Part shown: positions 6,988 through 17,997 of the stretch, one piece after another | How positions within the stretch are numbered: position 1 is the first letter of the stretch | Layout of the letters: each line of letters opens with the position of its first letter | DNA from: Acidobacteriaceae bacterium | GTDB lineage: Bacteria > Acidobacteriota > Terriglobia > Terriglobales > Acidobacteriaceae | Length of the DNA: 39,991 nucleotides | NCBI GenBank assembly: GCA_025934135.1 | Contig: JAICYR010000008.1 | Span: 1-39,991, forward strand | Reading direction: 5' to 3' | The notes under the pieces: generated by a model | Database searches by the model: none | Told to the model about the DNA's origin: nothing | What the model saw: the letters and a program-made list of their open reading frames with translations, nothing else | Program-made: the position numbers and the translations under genes

Positions 6988-9075
6988 GTGGAATATCGTC
7001 ATTTCATGCGGTCCAGGCGATTGAATAGTGAGCGTTGCCTTCGGGAGTCCCCGTTAAAAATTGGCAGTGCCGCATTGGTCTGCGTTTTCCTTTGCGTAAT
7101 GGCTGGGGAAGCTCGCGCGCGGGCATCGCAACCCGAAGACCGGGCCTCTGTTGATCTGGCGCACCTGAGCCTTGCCGCGCTTGGCAATGTTGAGGTCACG
7201 ACGACCACCAAGGAGCCGGAGGAGGTATGGAACACTCCGGCGGCAATCTACGTTATTACCCAGGAAGACATTCGGCGCTCCGGCGCGACCAGCATTCCGG
7301 AACTGCTGCGGCTTGCTCCCGGCGTGGAAGTGGCGCGCATCGATTCCGACCATTGGGCGATTGGAATTCGCGGATTCAACGGTCAATTCTCCAAGTCATT
7401 ACTGGTAATGATTGATGGTCGAAGCGTGTATTCTCCGCTGTTCGCGGGCGTGTACTGGCAGGTGCAGGACACTCTGCTGCCCGACATCAAGCGGATCGAA
7501 GTGATTCGCGGTCCCGGAGGCACGATCTGGGGCGCGAACGCCGTCAATGGCGTCATCAATATCATTACGAAAAACGCGAAGGACACCCACGGGGCGCTGG
7601 TTGCGGCGTCCGGGGGGACTGTTGACCAGGGCGAGCTGGCGGCCCGCGATGGGACCGCGCATGGCAGGAGCTTCGACTACCGTGTGTACGGCAAGGGGTT
7701 CATTCGCGGGCCGGAGTTTCATCCGGACGGAGAAAACTTCGACGAGTGGAAGATGGGGCAGCTCGGATTCCGCACGGACTGGCAGCCGAACGGCCGCGAC
7801 TGGGTAAATGTGCAGGGAGATCTGTATCGGGGCCGGATGGGTGAACGAGTGGGAATTTCGTTCTATTCGCCGCCATCGGTCGAGGTGATCCAAGACCCGG
7901 CGCACCACACCTCAGGTGGCAATGTGGTGGCGCGATGGCGGCACGAGGTGGACGCGAATTCGGACTTTGAGCTGCGTGGCTACTTTGACCGGACCACGCG
8001 GTTCAGTCCGCAACTGGATGAGACCCGCAACACGTTCGATCTGGATTTCCTCTATCACCGTGCCGCAGGAGCGCGTCAGGACATTCTGCTGGGAGCGGGG
8101 GCGAGGTGGAGTCCGGACCACATTGGGCAAAAGTTCACGACGCTGGATTTTGTGCCGCACGATGAGACGGACAGTATCTACAGTTGGTTCGCCCAGGATC
8201 GGCTTGGGCTTGTCCCGGACAAGCTGGCGCTGATTTTGGGATCGAAATTCGAGCGCAACAATCGCTCCGGATTTGAGTGGCAGCCGACAGGCAGGCTGCT
8301 GTGGACGCCTACTCCGCACCAGACCTTCTGGGCAGCGTTTACCAGAGCGGTGCGGACGCCTTCGCGTCTCGACCAGGACCTGCGGCTCACGGTCTATCTT
8401 GGTTTTCCCATAGCCGGATATCCCGCGTACTTCCGCTTGGATGGAAACAAGGACTTCAGGTCGGAGCAACTGCTGGGGACCGAGGTCGGATACCGCACGC
8501 TGGTTCGGCACAATCTGTATGTGGATTTGGCGCTCTTCCGCAATGAGTACAACGACCTTTATGGCTATGGCCCGCGCAGCAAATTTGTAGAAGCAAATCC
8601 GGCGCCGGCGCACACGGTTCTGTATCAAACGTTGGCGAATGCGCTTCAGGGAGATACGTCCGGCGGAGAGATTGCGCCGGATTGGAAGCTTTCTCGCTGG
8701 TTCGAAGTAAAGGGCTGGTACTCGTACCTGCACCTGCATGTGCATGACAAGGCGGGCTACACGGACGATCTGAATACCGTTGCAGATAACGGATCGAGTC
8801 CGCACCATCAGGCGAGAATCCAGGGATTATTCAACTTTCCCAAAAGGTTTGAGTTCGACGCGACCTACCGCTACGTCAGCAGCCTTCCCGCGCAGAAGGT
8901 GAAAGCCTACAGCACGGCGGACGCCCGCTTGGGCTGGCGCATGTCGAACCAATGGGCGCTTTCCGTGGCCGCACAAAACCTGTTGCGGCCGCATCATGCG
9001 GAGTTCGGCAGCGATGTGAATACGATTGTCGGAATTAGGCGGAGTGTCTACGCGCAGCTTCTGTGGACGCGGTAA
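6988..9075 (+). CDS. TonB-dependent outer-membrane receptor
   Basis: 695 residues from a GTG at 6988; an ATG at 7006 is an alternative, and neither has a clear ribosome binding site. A signal peptide (hydrophobic core SAALVCVFLCVMAG) leads to a plug domain of about 110 residues: VEVTTTTKEPEEVWNTPAAI, then RIEVIRGPGGTIWGANAVNG, the most conserved plug motif. A 22-strand-type barrel fills the rest. The ligand is unknown; vitamin B12/siderophore-like and glycan-type receptors share this plug. The C-terminus ends YAQLLWTR rather than with the usual terminal aromatic residue. It is a single gene with no SusD partner or TonB/ExbBD genes nearby, converging on rsmE. Confidence 0.93.
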   Translation: MEYRHFMRSRRLNSERCLRESPLKIGSAALVCVFLCVMAGEARARASQPEDRASVDLAHLSLAALGNVEVTTTTKEPEEVWNTPAAIYVITQEDIRRSGATSIPELLRLAPGVEVARIDSDHWAIGIRGFNGQFSKSLLVMIDGRSVYSPLFAGVYWQVQDTLLPDIKRIEVIRGPGGTIWGANAVNGVINIITKNAKDTHGALVAASGGTVDQGELAARDGTAHGRSFDYRVYGKGFIRGPEFHPDGENFDEWKMGQLGFRTDWQPNGRDWVNVQGDLYRGRMGERVGISFYSPPSVEVIQDPAHHTSGGNVVARWRHEVDANSDFELRGYFDRTTRFSPQLDETRNTFDLDFLYHRAAGARQDILLGAGARWSPDHIGQKFTTLDFVPHDETDSIYSWFAQDRLGLVPDKLALILGSKFERNNRSGFEWQPTGRLLWTPTPHQTFWAAFTRAVRTPSRLDQDLRLTVYLGFPIAGYPAYFRLDGNKDFRSEQLLGTEVGYRTLVRHNLYVDLALFRNEYNDLYGYGPRSKFVEANPAPAHTVLYQTLANALQGDTSGGEIAPDWKLSRWFEVKGWYSYLHLHVHDKAGYTDDLNTVADNGSSPHHQARIQGLFNFPKRFEFDATYRYVSSLPAQKVKAYSTADARLGWRMSNQWALSVAAQNLLRPHHAEFGSDVNTIVGIRRSVYAQLLWTR

Positions 9076-9092
9076 AGCGGGCCGGTTCGGGT

Positions 9093-9824
9093 TTATTCCA
9101 ACAAGGATGCAACGACCGCCAAGGCCGTAATCGCGGCGGTCTCGGCGCGAAGAATGCGGGGGCCGAGACTCACCGGCTTCCAGCCCGCGTCATCGAAGAT
9201 GGCTTCCTCCTCGGCGGCCCAACCTCCCTCGGGCCCGATGGCGAGACGAATCTCCGGAAAATCATCTCCTGTTATTTTCAAGGCCTCTTCGAGCGCGCCG
9301 CGCAGAGTGGTGGAGCGTTCCTGTTCGGCCAACACTAGCTTGACGGCATCGTCCTCGCGGGCAGCGGCCGTCTTGAGCGGGAGCGCGTCTTCGATCACGG
9401 GAATATCGGAGCGGCGGGACTGCTTAGCGGATTCATGCGCAATGCGGCGCCAGCGCTCCACGCGTCCGGGCGCGGACCGGACCAAATGCTTTTCAGCCCT
9501 GCGCGTGATGACCGGAACGATGCGGGCCACTCCGAGTTCCGTGGCTTTCTCGATTGCCCACTCCATGCGGTCGAACTTGAAGACGGCGAGCAGCAGGGTG
9601 ACGGGCAGCGCGGGCTCGGCCGGAATTTCCGCGACCAGGTTGAAGCGAACGGAGTCTCCGGTAATGCCGGCAATGACGGCGTGGTAGACGCGGTCGCCCG
9701 CAACGATGTCGAATTCCATGCCGGGCTGCGCGCGGAGCACGCGGATGAGGTGAGTGGCCTGCTCGCCAGTGAGTGACGCGGTGGCTTCGTCCCAGGTGTC
9801 GGCAATCCAGCGGCGGCGGGTCAT
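9093..9824 (-). CDS. rsmE: 16S rRNA (uracil1498-N3)-methyltransferase RsmE
   Basis: 243 residues from the ATG at 9824 (MTRRRW); an in-frame TTG at 9842 would add six residues. An N-terminal PUA-like RNA-binding domain (LTGEQATHLIRVLRAQPGME) is followed by a SPOUT methyltransferase fold. Family motifs are present: FKFDRMEWAIEKATELGVA, IGPEGGW, and LGPRILRAETAAI, which forms the trefoil knot that binds SAM. It methylates U1498 of 16S rRNA at the decoding centre. It converges on the TonB receptor with an 18-bp gap. The ribosome binding site is weak. Confidence 0.96.
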   Translation of the reverse strand: MTRRRWIADTWDEATASLTGEQATHLIRVLRAQPGMEFDIVAGDRVYHAVIAGITGDSVRFNLVAEIPAEPALPVTLLLAVFKFDRMEWAIEKATELGVARIVPVITRRAEKHLVRSAPGRVERWRRIAHESAKQSRRSDIPVIEDALPLKTAAAREDDAVKLVLAEQERSTTLRGALEEALKITGDDFPEIRLAIGPEGGWAAEEEAIFDDAGWKPVSLGPRILRAETAAITALAVVASLLE

Positions 9825-9868
9825 AGATGTATTTTCTCGCAAAAGATGTGGGATGCCGCGAAAACACT

Positions 9869-9894
9869 AAGGGGAACGCTTTCGCGTTCCCCTT
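9869..9894 (-). terminator. Strong intrinsic terminator of the Lys/Ala micro-gene
   Basis: A perfect 11-bp stem (9869-9879 with 9884-9894). On the minus strand the loop is a stable GAAA tetraloop, and the hairpin is followed by agtgtttt. It lies 25 bp beyond the stop of the small gene at 9919-9987. Confidence 0.8.
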
Positions 9895-9918
9895 GGGTGT
9901 TGCCTTTACTGCAACTGC

Positions 9919-9987
9919 TTACTTCTTCTTCGCGGCCTTCTTTGCAGGTTTCTTAGCCGCTTTCTTGGCTGCCTTTTTCGTTGCCAT
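9919..9987 (-). CDS. 22-residue Lys/Ala-rich micro-protein, histone H1-tail-like
   Basis: A short reading frame encoding 22 residues, ATG at 9987 and TAA at 9919. It contains only Met, Ala, Thr, Pro and 12 lysines, in the repeating pattern AAKK ... PAKK. The ribosome binding site is strong (aagggag, about 11 nt upstream), a near-consensus sigma70 promoter lies about 50 bp upstream, and a strong terminator follows, so it is probably a real, independently expressed gene. AAKK/PAKK repeats are typical of histone H1-like C-terminal tails (HctA/AlgP type), so DNA or RNA binding is inferred. There is no globular domain. The whole unit is only about 170 bp. Confidence 0.7.
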   Translation of the reverse strand: MATKKAAKKAAKKPAKKAAKKK

Positions 9988-10037
9988 AGTTTTCTATTCT
10001 CCCTTTTCACTGCAACTCAAATGTCGCAGTTAACGAA

Positions 10038-10066
10038 TGTATAGAAGCAGCGAAAAAGAGTGTCAA
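10038..10066 (-). promoter_or_regulatory. Near-consensus sigma70 promoter for the Lys/Ala micro-gene
   Basis: On the minus strand: TTGACA (10061-10066, perfect -35), a 17-bp spacer, and TATACA (10038-10043, five of six). An A/T-rich stretch lies immediately upstream (10067-10098), resembling an UP element. Predicted transcription starts near 10031, about 44 nt before the ATG at 9987. It is the best promoter in the window. Confidence 0.75.
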
Positions 10067-10185
10067 GAAAAAAATTGCATTTCGCGATTATTTTTTTGCT
10101 GAGATTCCGAACTGACTGCTGTTCTGTTTTCGCTCAGAGGAGATGCGAGTGCCTCGCGATGGCAATGACGACTCCGGTAATTGAG

Positions 10186-10887
10186 TCATGCCAGGCGTGT
10201 GCGATCATTCCAGCGCAGGCTGCGGCGCTGAATGGCGAGCAGACAGAACATGATTCCATAAGCGCTGATGGCGATCATTGCGCCGATGCCTTCGTATCCG
10301 TGGGCCGCGCCAAAGAGCAGGGAAGAGAGGATGATGCCGATCCAGAGCTTGCCGCGAATGGAAGCGAACTGCTGGAGCAGGTAGCCGCGGAAGACAAATT
10401 CTTCGACGAAGCCGGCGGTGCAGCAAAGGGCGAACCAGAGAAGAAGCTGCGGAATGGATTGGGGCGCGAGCGCGATGACTGTTTTCTGCGCGTGCATGAG
10501 GTGGGCGATCCGCAGCAGGCTGGCGATGCCGGCGAGCACAATGATGGCCATGATCCAGAAGACGAGCGCGATACCGAAGTCGCGGGCCCACTCCTTCAGT
10601 CCGGCGCGGCGCGTGCCCAGAATTTCCCGGACAGGCGTGCGGCCCATGCGCAGGCCCCACCAGGCGAGGAGCGCGAGGAACCACTCCCATGCGATGGTGA
10701 CGCCGTAGTGCAGGTAATGGCTACCGCCGAAACCCGCGGTCCCGGATTGAACCGTGCTGAGGGTGGAGACGCCAACAATGACCACCACCAGGATGGCGGT
10801 GTGCCACCAGGGCGCGACGGGCCGGTTGTGGCTGGGCCAGTGCGCGAGTTCGGATGGCGTTTCGGCGAGGTTCTCTGATACCTTCAT
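10186..10887 (-). CDS. CPBP family intramembrane protease, apparently frameshifted at its C-terminus
   Basis: 233 residues as read from the ATG at 10887; an earlier in-frame ATG lies at 10941. Several hydrophobic helices start at about residue 30. CPBP (CAAX protease/bacteriocin-processing) motifs are present: EE at 162-163 with R167 (EEFVFRG), and FGAAH with H196. The fourth motif, HxxxD/N, is missing from this frame, which ends RRSLRWNDRTRLA. In the next frame the DNA continues past about 10212 with GMIAHAWHDSITGVV to a TGA at 10134. That supplies exactly the missing motif (H...D) and the last helix, so a 1- or 2-nt indel near 10212 is likely. The substrate is unknown. It is divergent from the thiolase gene. 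Confidence 0.8.
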   Translation of the reverse strand: MKVSENLAETPSELAHWPSHNRPVAPWWHTAILVVVIVGVSTLSTVQSGTAGFGGSHYLHYGVTIAWEWFLALLAWWGLRMGRTPVREILGTRRAGLKEWARDFGIALVFWIMAIIVLAGIASLLRIAHLMHAQKTVIALAPQSIPQLLLWFALCCTAGFVEEFVFRGYLLQQFASIRGKLWIGIILSSLLFGAAHGYEGIGAMIAISAYGIMFCLLAIQRRSLRWNDRTRLA

Positions 10888-10968
10888 GGGTTCGCTGCAT
10901 TGAGTGTAGATGGGATTGAAACGGCTGGCGCGGGGGAGCATCGAATCAGTAGATAGGAGTGGAGAGCG

Positions 10969-12153
10969 ATGGAAGAGGTTGTGATTGTTGCGGCGGCGCG
11001 GACGCCGGTGGGGAAATTCCAGGGAGGATTGAGCAGCCTTTCGGCTACGCAATTGGGAGCGCTTGCAGTGCGCGAGGCGGTGAAGCGGGCGAAGCTCGAT
11101 CCGGCGCAGGTGGATGAGTGCATTATGGGCAACGTTGTGTCGGCGGGGCTGGGGCAGAATCCGGCGCGGCAGGCGGCGCTCAACGGAGGACTTCCGCCGG
11201 AGGTGAGCGCGCTGACCATCAACAAAGTCTGCGGGTCGGGGCTGAAGGCGATTGCCCTTGCGGTTCAGGCGATTCAAACAGGCAACTCCGGGATTGTGGT
11301 GGCGGGCGGAATGGAGTCGATGACCAACGCGCCATATCTCCTGCCGCAGGGGCGCAGCGGATTCAGGATGGGGAACTCCGTTGTGGTGGATTCAATGGTT
11401 CATGATGGGCTTTGGGACGCCTTCAACGACTACCACATGGGCGTCACGGGCGAGAACGTCGCGGAGAAGTACGGCATTTCTCGCGAGGAGCAGGACGAAT
11501 ACGCGCTGGACTCACATCGCAAGGCGGCGGCAGCGCGGCGCGACGGACGCTTCAAGGCGGAGATCGTTCCGGTGGAGATCCCGGCGAAGAAGAAAGGGCA
11601 GGCTCCGACGATTGTGGAAGCCGACGAGTCGATTCGCGAAGATGCGAGCATTGAGGCGCTGCGCGCGCTGAAGCCGGCCTTCAAAAAAGATGGGACGGTG
11701 ACGGCGGGAAATGCTCCTGGCGTGAACGACGCGGCGGCGGCGGTGGTGGTGATGACAGCCGGGCGGGCCCGTGAGTTGGGGCTGAAGCCGCTGGTCACAA
11801 TCCGGGCGCAGGCGACGAGCGGGATCGATCCAAAGTGGGTGATGATGGCTCCGGTGAGCGGCATCCGCAAGGTGCTGGAGCGCGCAAGATGGACGGCGGA
11901 GAGCGTGGACCTCTTCGAATTGAACGAGGCCTTTTCCGTCCAGGCCATCGCCGTCACTCGCGAACTGGGGATTCCGCTGGAGAAGGTGAACGTGAACGGC
12001 GGTGCGGTGGCCATCGGGCATCCGATTGGAGCGAGCGGCGCACGAGTGCTGATTACGCTGATTTACGAGATGATCCGGCGGGACGTGAAGCGCGGCGTGG
12101 CGGCGCTGTGCCTGGGTGGAGGGAATTCGGTGGCGTTGGCGGTGGAGAGGTGA
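10969..12153 (+). CDS. Acetyl-CoA C-acetyltransferase (thiolase)
   Basis: 394 residues, full length for a type II thiolase. The nucleophilic cysteine is at C88 (VCGSG), the catalytic histidine at H351 (GHPIGASG) and the second cysteine at C381 (CLGGG). NEAF and the signature [14 protein letters not shown] are intact. It condenses two acetyl-CoA to acetoacetyl-CoA or runs in reverse in fatty acid and ketone-body breakdown; the biosynthetic versus degradative role cannot be decided. The ATG at 10969 has a strong ribosome binding site (aggagtggag). It is divergent from the CPBP protease and appears to be a single gene; no hydroxyacyl-CoA dehydrogenase is adjacent. Confidence 0.96.
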   Translation: MEEVVIVAAARTPVGKFQGGLSSLSATQLGALAVREAVKRAKLDPAQVDECIMGNVVSAGLGQNPARQAALNGGLPPEVSALTINKVCGSGLKAIALAVQAIQTGNSGIVVAGGMESMTNAPYLLPQGRSGFRMGNSVVVDSMVHDGLWDAFNDYHMGVTGENVAEKYGISREEQDEYALDSHRKAAAARRDGRFKAEIVPVEIPAKKKGQAPTIVEADESIREDASIEALRALKPAFKKDGTVTAGNAPGVNDAAAAVVVMTAGRARELGLKPLVTIRAQATSGIDPKWVMMAPVSGIRKVLERARWTAESVDLFELNEAFSVQAIAVTRELGIPLEKVNVNGGAVAIGHPIGASGARVLITLIYEMIRRDVKRGVAALCLGGGNSVALAVER

Positions 12154-12306
12154 GGGAAAATTGATCCTATACTTGCCGCGCAGATGCAAGAAAGATGGGC
12201 ACCCCGTCATCCGTGCCGCGGTCGAATCCGGCCTCTGTTCCGGAAATGTAATAGTCCCGTCAAAAGAAGTTTGATAGGGGGCCGTTTTGGCCGGAACTAG
12301 GCTATT

Positions 12307-12567
12307 ATGAGGTCAACGCGGAGCCGCAAGTCCGCTGCAAACAGGATAGAACCCGTGAAGATTTTGCCTGGTCTAAAATCGTGCCGTGAAAGCCGGATTG
12401 CATTGCGTCTGCTTGGATGGGCCTCCGTAACGATGGGAGTGGCCGCAGTGGGCCTGTATGTGGGCCGCGAGCTGCGCCTTCGCTATAAATTCAAACACCG
12501 CACCCCTGCGGACTTTTTCGCGCACGCCGGAGACGAGTCGCCGGCCGAGTACGGCGTGGGGATCTAG
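12307..12567 (+). CDS. Small single-pass membrane protein, unknown function
   Basis: 86 residues from an ATG at 12307; a GTG at 12355 would give a shorter 70-residue version, and neither has a clear ribosome binding site. There is a basic N-terminus, one hydrophobic segment (LLGWASVTMGVAAVGLYVG), then a basic patch (RELRLRYKFKHR) and an acidic tail. That suggests an inner-membrane protein with a short soluble tail. No family recognised. It ends at a strong bidirectional terminator shared with aconitase. Confidence 0.55.
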   Translation: MRSTRSRKSAANRIEPVKILPGLKSCRESRIALRLLGWASVTMGVAAVGLYVGRELRLRYKFKHRTPADFFAHAGDESPAEYGVGI

Positions 12568-12590
12568 TAACCAAGTTTCTCGAAACAAAG

Positions 12591-12617
12591 AAGCCCCGGA
12601 CGCATCCGGGGCTTTTG
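12591..12617. terminator. Bidirectional intrinsic terminator
   Basis: A perfect 10-bp stem (12591-12600 with 12605-12614) with a CGCA loop. It has a T-run on the plus side (ctttt) and AA-rich sequence before it (aaacaaag), which gives a T-run on the minus side. It lies between the convergent small membrane gene and acnA, so it serves both. Confidence 0.85.
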
Positions 12618-12637
12618 CTGTTGCGAACTCAGACCAG

Positions 12638-15445
<2,808 letters not shown>

Positions 15446-15695
15446 GGCATAGACCTTTCTTGGTGAGAGGCGCGGTCCCGGCGATGGGATGCGCGCAGCA
15501 GCGCGGGCGAGAGCGGCCCGCCGAAAACCCGTAACGAGAAAAATTCTAGTAATTCAGGAAAGGTTCCGTCCACGGTCGGGACGTCCGTGGCGAAAGCGCT
15601 TGAGAATTGGAGACAGGAGCAGCATTCTCATAGTCCTGATTCGATTTTATTCCAACCAAACTGAGACGCCCTTTGAAATAGACTGAAGATTGCCG

Positions 15696-16907
15696 ATGAG
15701 CGAAACCATCCTCCTACATTTCTCCGGCCCCGACCAGGCGGGGCTGACCAGCGAACTTACAGGCATTCTGGCCGACTTCCAGGCCTGCGTGCTCGATATT
15801 GGGCAGGCCGTGGTGCATGAAACGCTGGCTCTTGGCCTGCTCATCGAGATTCCAGCCGGGAGCGAATTTGCTCCGCTCAAGGCCGCGCTGCTCGCGAAAG
15901 CCGATAACCTCGGGCTGCACGTGCGCTTCACGCCCATCAGCCGGGAAGCGCTGGACCGTTGGCTGGCGGCGCAAGGCAAGGACCGGATTCTGGTCACGGT
16001 GCTGGGCCGCGCTATTTCCGCCGAGGCGCTATCGCGGGTGGGCAGAATTATCGCCACACATGGGCTGAACATCGATGAAATTCAGCGGCTCTCGCGCAGG
16101 CTTTCACTCGCCGTCCACACGCAGGCGGCGAATGCGTGTGTCGAGATGCGCGCCAGCGGCTCGGTCCAGAATGAGGACGCGATGCGGGCGGCATTTGTCG
16201 CTCTGGCGCAACAGATGCCCATCGACATCGCCTTCCAGCGTGAGAACATTTTCCGGCGCAACCGGCGGCTCTTCGCCTTCGATATGGATTCGACCCTGAT
16301 CCAGGGCGAGGTAATCGACGAGCTGGCGAAAATGGCCGGGGTCGCGGACAAGGTGGTCAGGATAACGGAATCGGCCATGCGCGGCGAAATCGAGTTTCAG
16401 GAGAGCTTCCGCCGCCGCGTGGCCCTGCTCAAGGGACTGCCGGAGACGCGCGTGCGGGACCTGATCGGGCGCATTCCGCTGGCCGAGGGCGCGGAGCGGC
16501 TCATCTCAACGCTGAAAACGCTGGGCTACAAAACCGCCATTCTTTCCGGCGGATTCACCTTCTTTGCGCGATGTCTTCAGCAGCGCTTCGGCATTGATTA
16601 TGTCCACGCAAACGAGCTTGAGTTTGCCGACGGCGTGGTGACGGGCGAGGTCACGGGCCAGATTATGGACGGGGCCCGTAAGGCCGCACTGCTCGAAGAA
16701 ATCGCCCGGCAGGAACATATCTCGCTCGAACAGGTCGTTGCCGTCGGCGATGGAGCCAACGACCTGCCCATGCTCAACCTCGCCGGAATGGGCATCGCCT
16801 TCCGTGCCAAGCCTCTCGTCCGCCAGAGCGCGGACCACTCGCTCACGCAACTCGGCCTCGACGGCCTGCTGTATCTCATCGGCGTGCGGGATAGGGATTT
16901 GGCGTAA
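15696..16907 (+). CDS. serB: Phosphoserine phosphatase SerB with N-terminal ACT domains
   Basis: 403 residues from the ATG at 15696 (tgaaga upstream); an in-frame TTG at 15690 would add two. Two ACT-like domains (about 1-85 and 97-175) probably sense serine or other amino acids. The HAD domain begins with FDMDSTLIQGE, nucleophile D196 and acid/base D198, followed by SGGFTFFA (motif II) and GDGANDLPM (metal-binding motif IV). It carries out the last step of serine synthesis, phosphoserine to serine, and feeds glycine/C1 metabolism, as does the gcv operon in this window. Its 3' end is partly duplicated at 17821-17925 beyond the nagB-like gene. Confidence 0.96.
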   Translation: MSETILLHFSGPDQAGLTSELTGILADFQACVLDIGQAVVHETLALGLLIEIPAGSEFAPLKAALLAKADNLGLHVRFTPISREALDRWLAAQGKDRILVTVLGRAISAEALSRVGRIIATHGLNIDEIQRLSRRLSLAVHTQAANACVEMRASGSVQNEDAMRAAFVALAQQMPIDIAFQRENIFRRNRRLFAFDMDSTLIQGEVIDELAKMAGVADKVVRITESAMRGEIEFQESFRRRVALLKGLPETRVRDLIGRIPLAEGAERLISTLKTLGYKTAILSGGFTFFARCLQQRFGIDYVHANELEFADGVVTGEVTGQIMDGARKAALLEEIARQEHISLEQVVAVGDGANDLPMLNLAGMGIAFRAKPLVRQSADHSLTQLGLDGLLYLIGVRDRDLA

Positions 16908-16943
16908 GCCGATAACCTCTGCAATCCAGCCCCTTCTTCCGCG

Positions 16944-17000
16944 ATGTCATCCTGAGCGGGGACGCGCGTTTTTGAGCGCGTCGCAGTCGAAGGATCTGCG
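16944..17000. repeat. Dispersed palindromic intergenic repeat
   Basis: A unit starting gtcatcctgagcg and ending gtcgaaggatctgcgg, with complementary ends (atcct 16949-16953, aggat 16991-16995) and an inner 7-bp hairpin (16961-16967 with 16976-16982). From memory, this unit is common between genes in Acidobacteriota and some other phyla. Here it sits between the convergent serB and nagB-like genes and could act as a bidirectional terminator. A degraded relative (gtcctcctgggcgg) is at 17961-17974. Confidence 0.5.
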
Positions 17001-17008
17001 GTTCTGCT

Positions 17009-17812
17009 TCATTTTGCGAAGACGCCCGCTGCGGCTTCTTTATCCAGATAAACCGTGGCATCAGGGTGGCGGCGCAGAATCGATGCGGGGCAACTGGTGG
17101 AGATTGGTCCCTGGATCAAATCCTTCACGGCCGATGCCTTACGCGGGCCCAATACTGTGAGAACAAGTTTGGGAACGCGGAACAAGGCTGGAATCGTAAC
17201 GGTGACGGCTGTCCGGGGGACGTCATCGAGAGAACCGAACCATCCTTCCGATGCCTGCTGCTGCCGGCACACCGAATCCAGATGAACGATCTTCACATCC
17301 AGGCGGTCCTCAAAGTCCGCCTCTGCCGGATCGTTGAAGGCGAGATGGCCATTTTCTCCGACGCCCAGCAGGCACAGTTGCGGACGAATCGCCCGAAGCC
17401 TCGCGGCGTACTGCTCGCATACCTGCTCAATGTCTTCCGCCGTGCCGTCGATTTCGTAGAACTCGCGCAACTTCACTTTGCTCGTTAAATGATGGCGCAG
17501 GTAGCCGCGAAAGGATGCCGGATGCGCGATCGGCAAACAGACGTATTCGTCGAGGTGAAATCCGAGCACTTTGTTCCACGGCAAGCCCCGCGTCGAGGTG
17601 AGTGCTTCGAGAGTGCCGATCTGGGAAGCGCCTGTGGCGAAGATGATGCCGAACTCATCCGCAGTTTCGCCAACGCGAGCGAGCATTCGTGCCGCGTCGT
17701 TTGCCGCGGCTTTGCTGGCGGACTCATTGTTTGAATGAATCTCAACGTTCAAAGCTCCGACTTTGAATCGGTGCAGCGGTTCAGGTGCGGGCAAGAGGTA
17801 TCTCCCTCGCAC
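17009..17812 (-). CDS. Glucosamine-6-phosphate deaminase-like protein (NagB family)
   Basis: 267 residues from a GTG at 17812; the first 20 or so residues may not belong to the fold, which starts near LNVEIHSNNESASKAAA. NagB/6-phosphogluconolactonase family motifs are present: FATGASQIGTLEAL (phosphate loop), FHLDEYVCL with the conserved Asp-Glu, and LGVGENGHLAFNDPA with the catalytic His region. It converts glucosamine-6-phosphate to fructose-6-phosphate and ammonia in amino-sugar use. The C-terminal allosteric part is close to standard length. It lies between serB and a broken copy of the serB 3' end, in opposite orientation, so it was probably placed here by recombination. Confidence 0.88.
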   Translation of the reverse strand: MRGRYLLPAPEPLHRFKVGALNVEIHSNNESASKAAANDAARMLARVGETADEFGIIFATGASQIGTLEALTSTRGLPWNKVLGFHLDEYVCLPIAHPASFRGYLRHHLTSKVKLREFYEIDGTAEDIEQVCEQYAARLRAIRPQLCLLGVGENGHLAFNDPAEADFEDRLDVKIVHLDSVCRQQQASEGWFGSLDDVPRTAVTVTIPALFRVPKLVLTVLGPRKASAVKDLIQGPISTSCPASILRRHPDATVYLDKEAAAGVFAK

Positions 17813-17820
17813 ATGTGATG

Positions 17821-17925
17821 GTAGCAGTAGGCGACGGAGCCAACGACCTCACCGCCCCCTGCCCCAACTCGGCTTGGATGGCCTGCTGTAATTATTGGGG
17901 CGAGAACAGGGATCTAGCTGCAGCG
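17821..17925 (+). pseudogene. Broken partial copy of the serB 3' end
   Basis: 17821-17850 reads VAVGDGANDL, identical to the SerB motif encoded from 16737. From 17865 a second block reads QLGLDGLL followed by a stop, matching SerB QLGLDGLLYLIG encoded from 16848. About 78 bp of serB between the blocks is replaced by roughly 11 bp, and the two blocks are in different frames, so the copy is dead. Synonymous differences show that it is old. It fills most of the 185-bp gap between the nagB-like and AIPR genes and marks a recombination scar. Confidence 0.75.
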
Positions 17926-17997
17926 CAGTAAACTAGCTTCACCCACCAATTTTCTGTGACGTCCTCCTGGGCGGAGCAGAGACGCTGTGGCGTCATT

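Noticed and set aside
9827-10033. 68-residue plus-strand frame rich in Phe and Ala
   Set aside because: It is the reverse complement of the Lys/Ala micro-gene and its terminator; the promoter, ribosome binding site and terminator all point to the minus strand.
10060-10878. 272-residue plus-strand frame
   Set aside because: Shadow of the CPBP protease, composed of charged low-complexity sequence with no domain.
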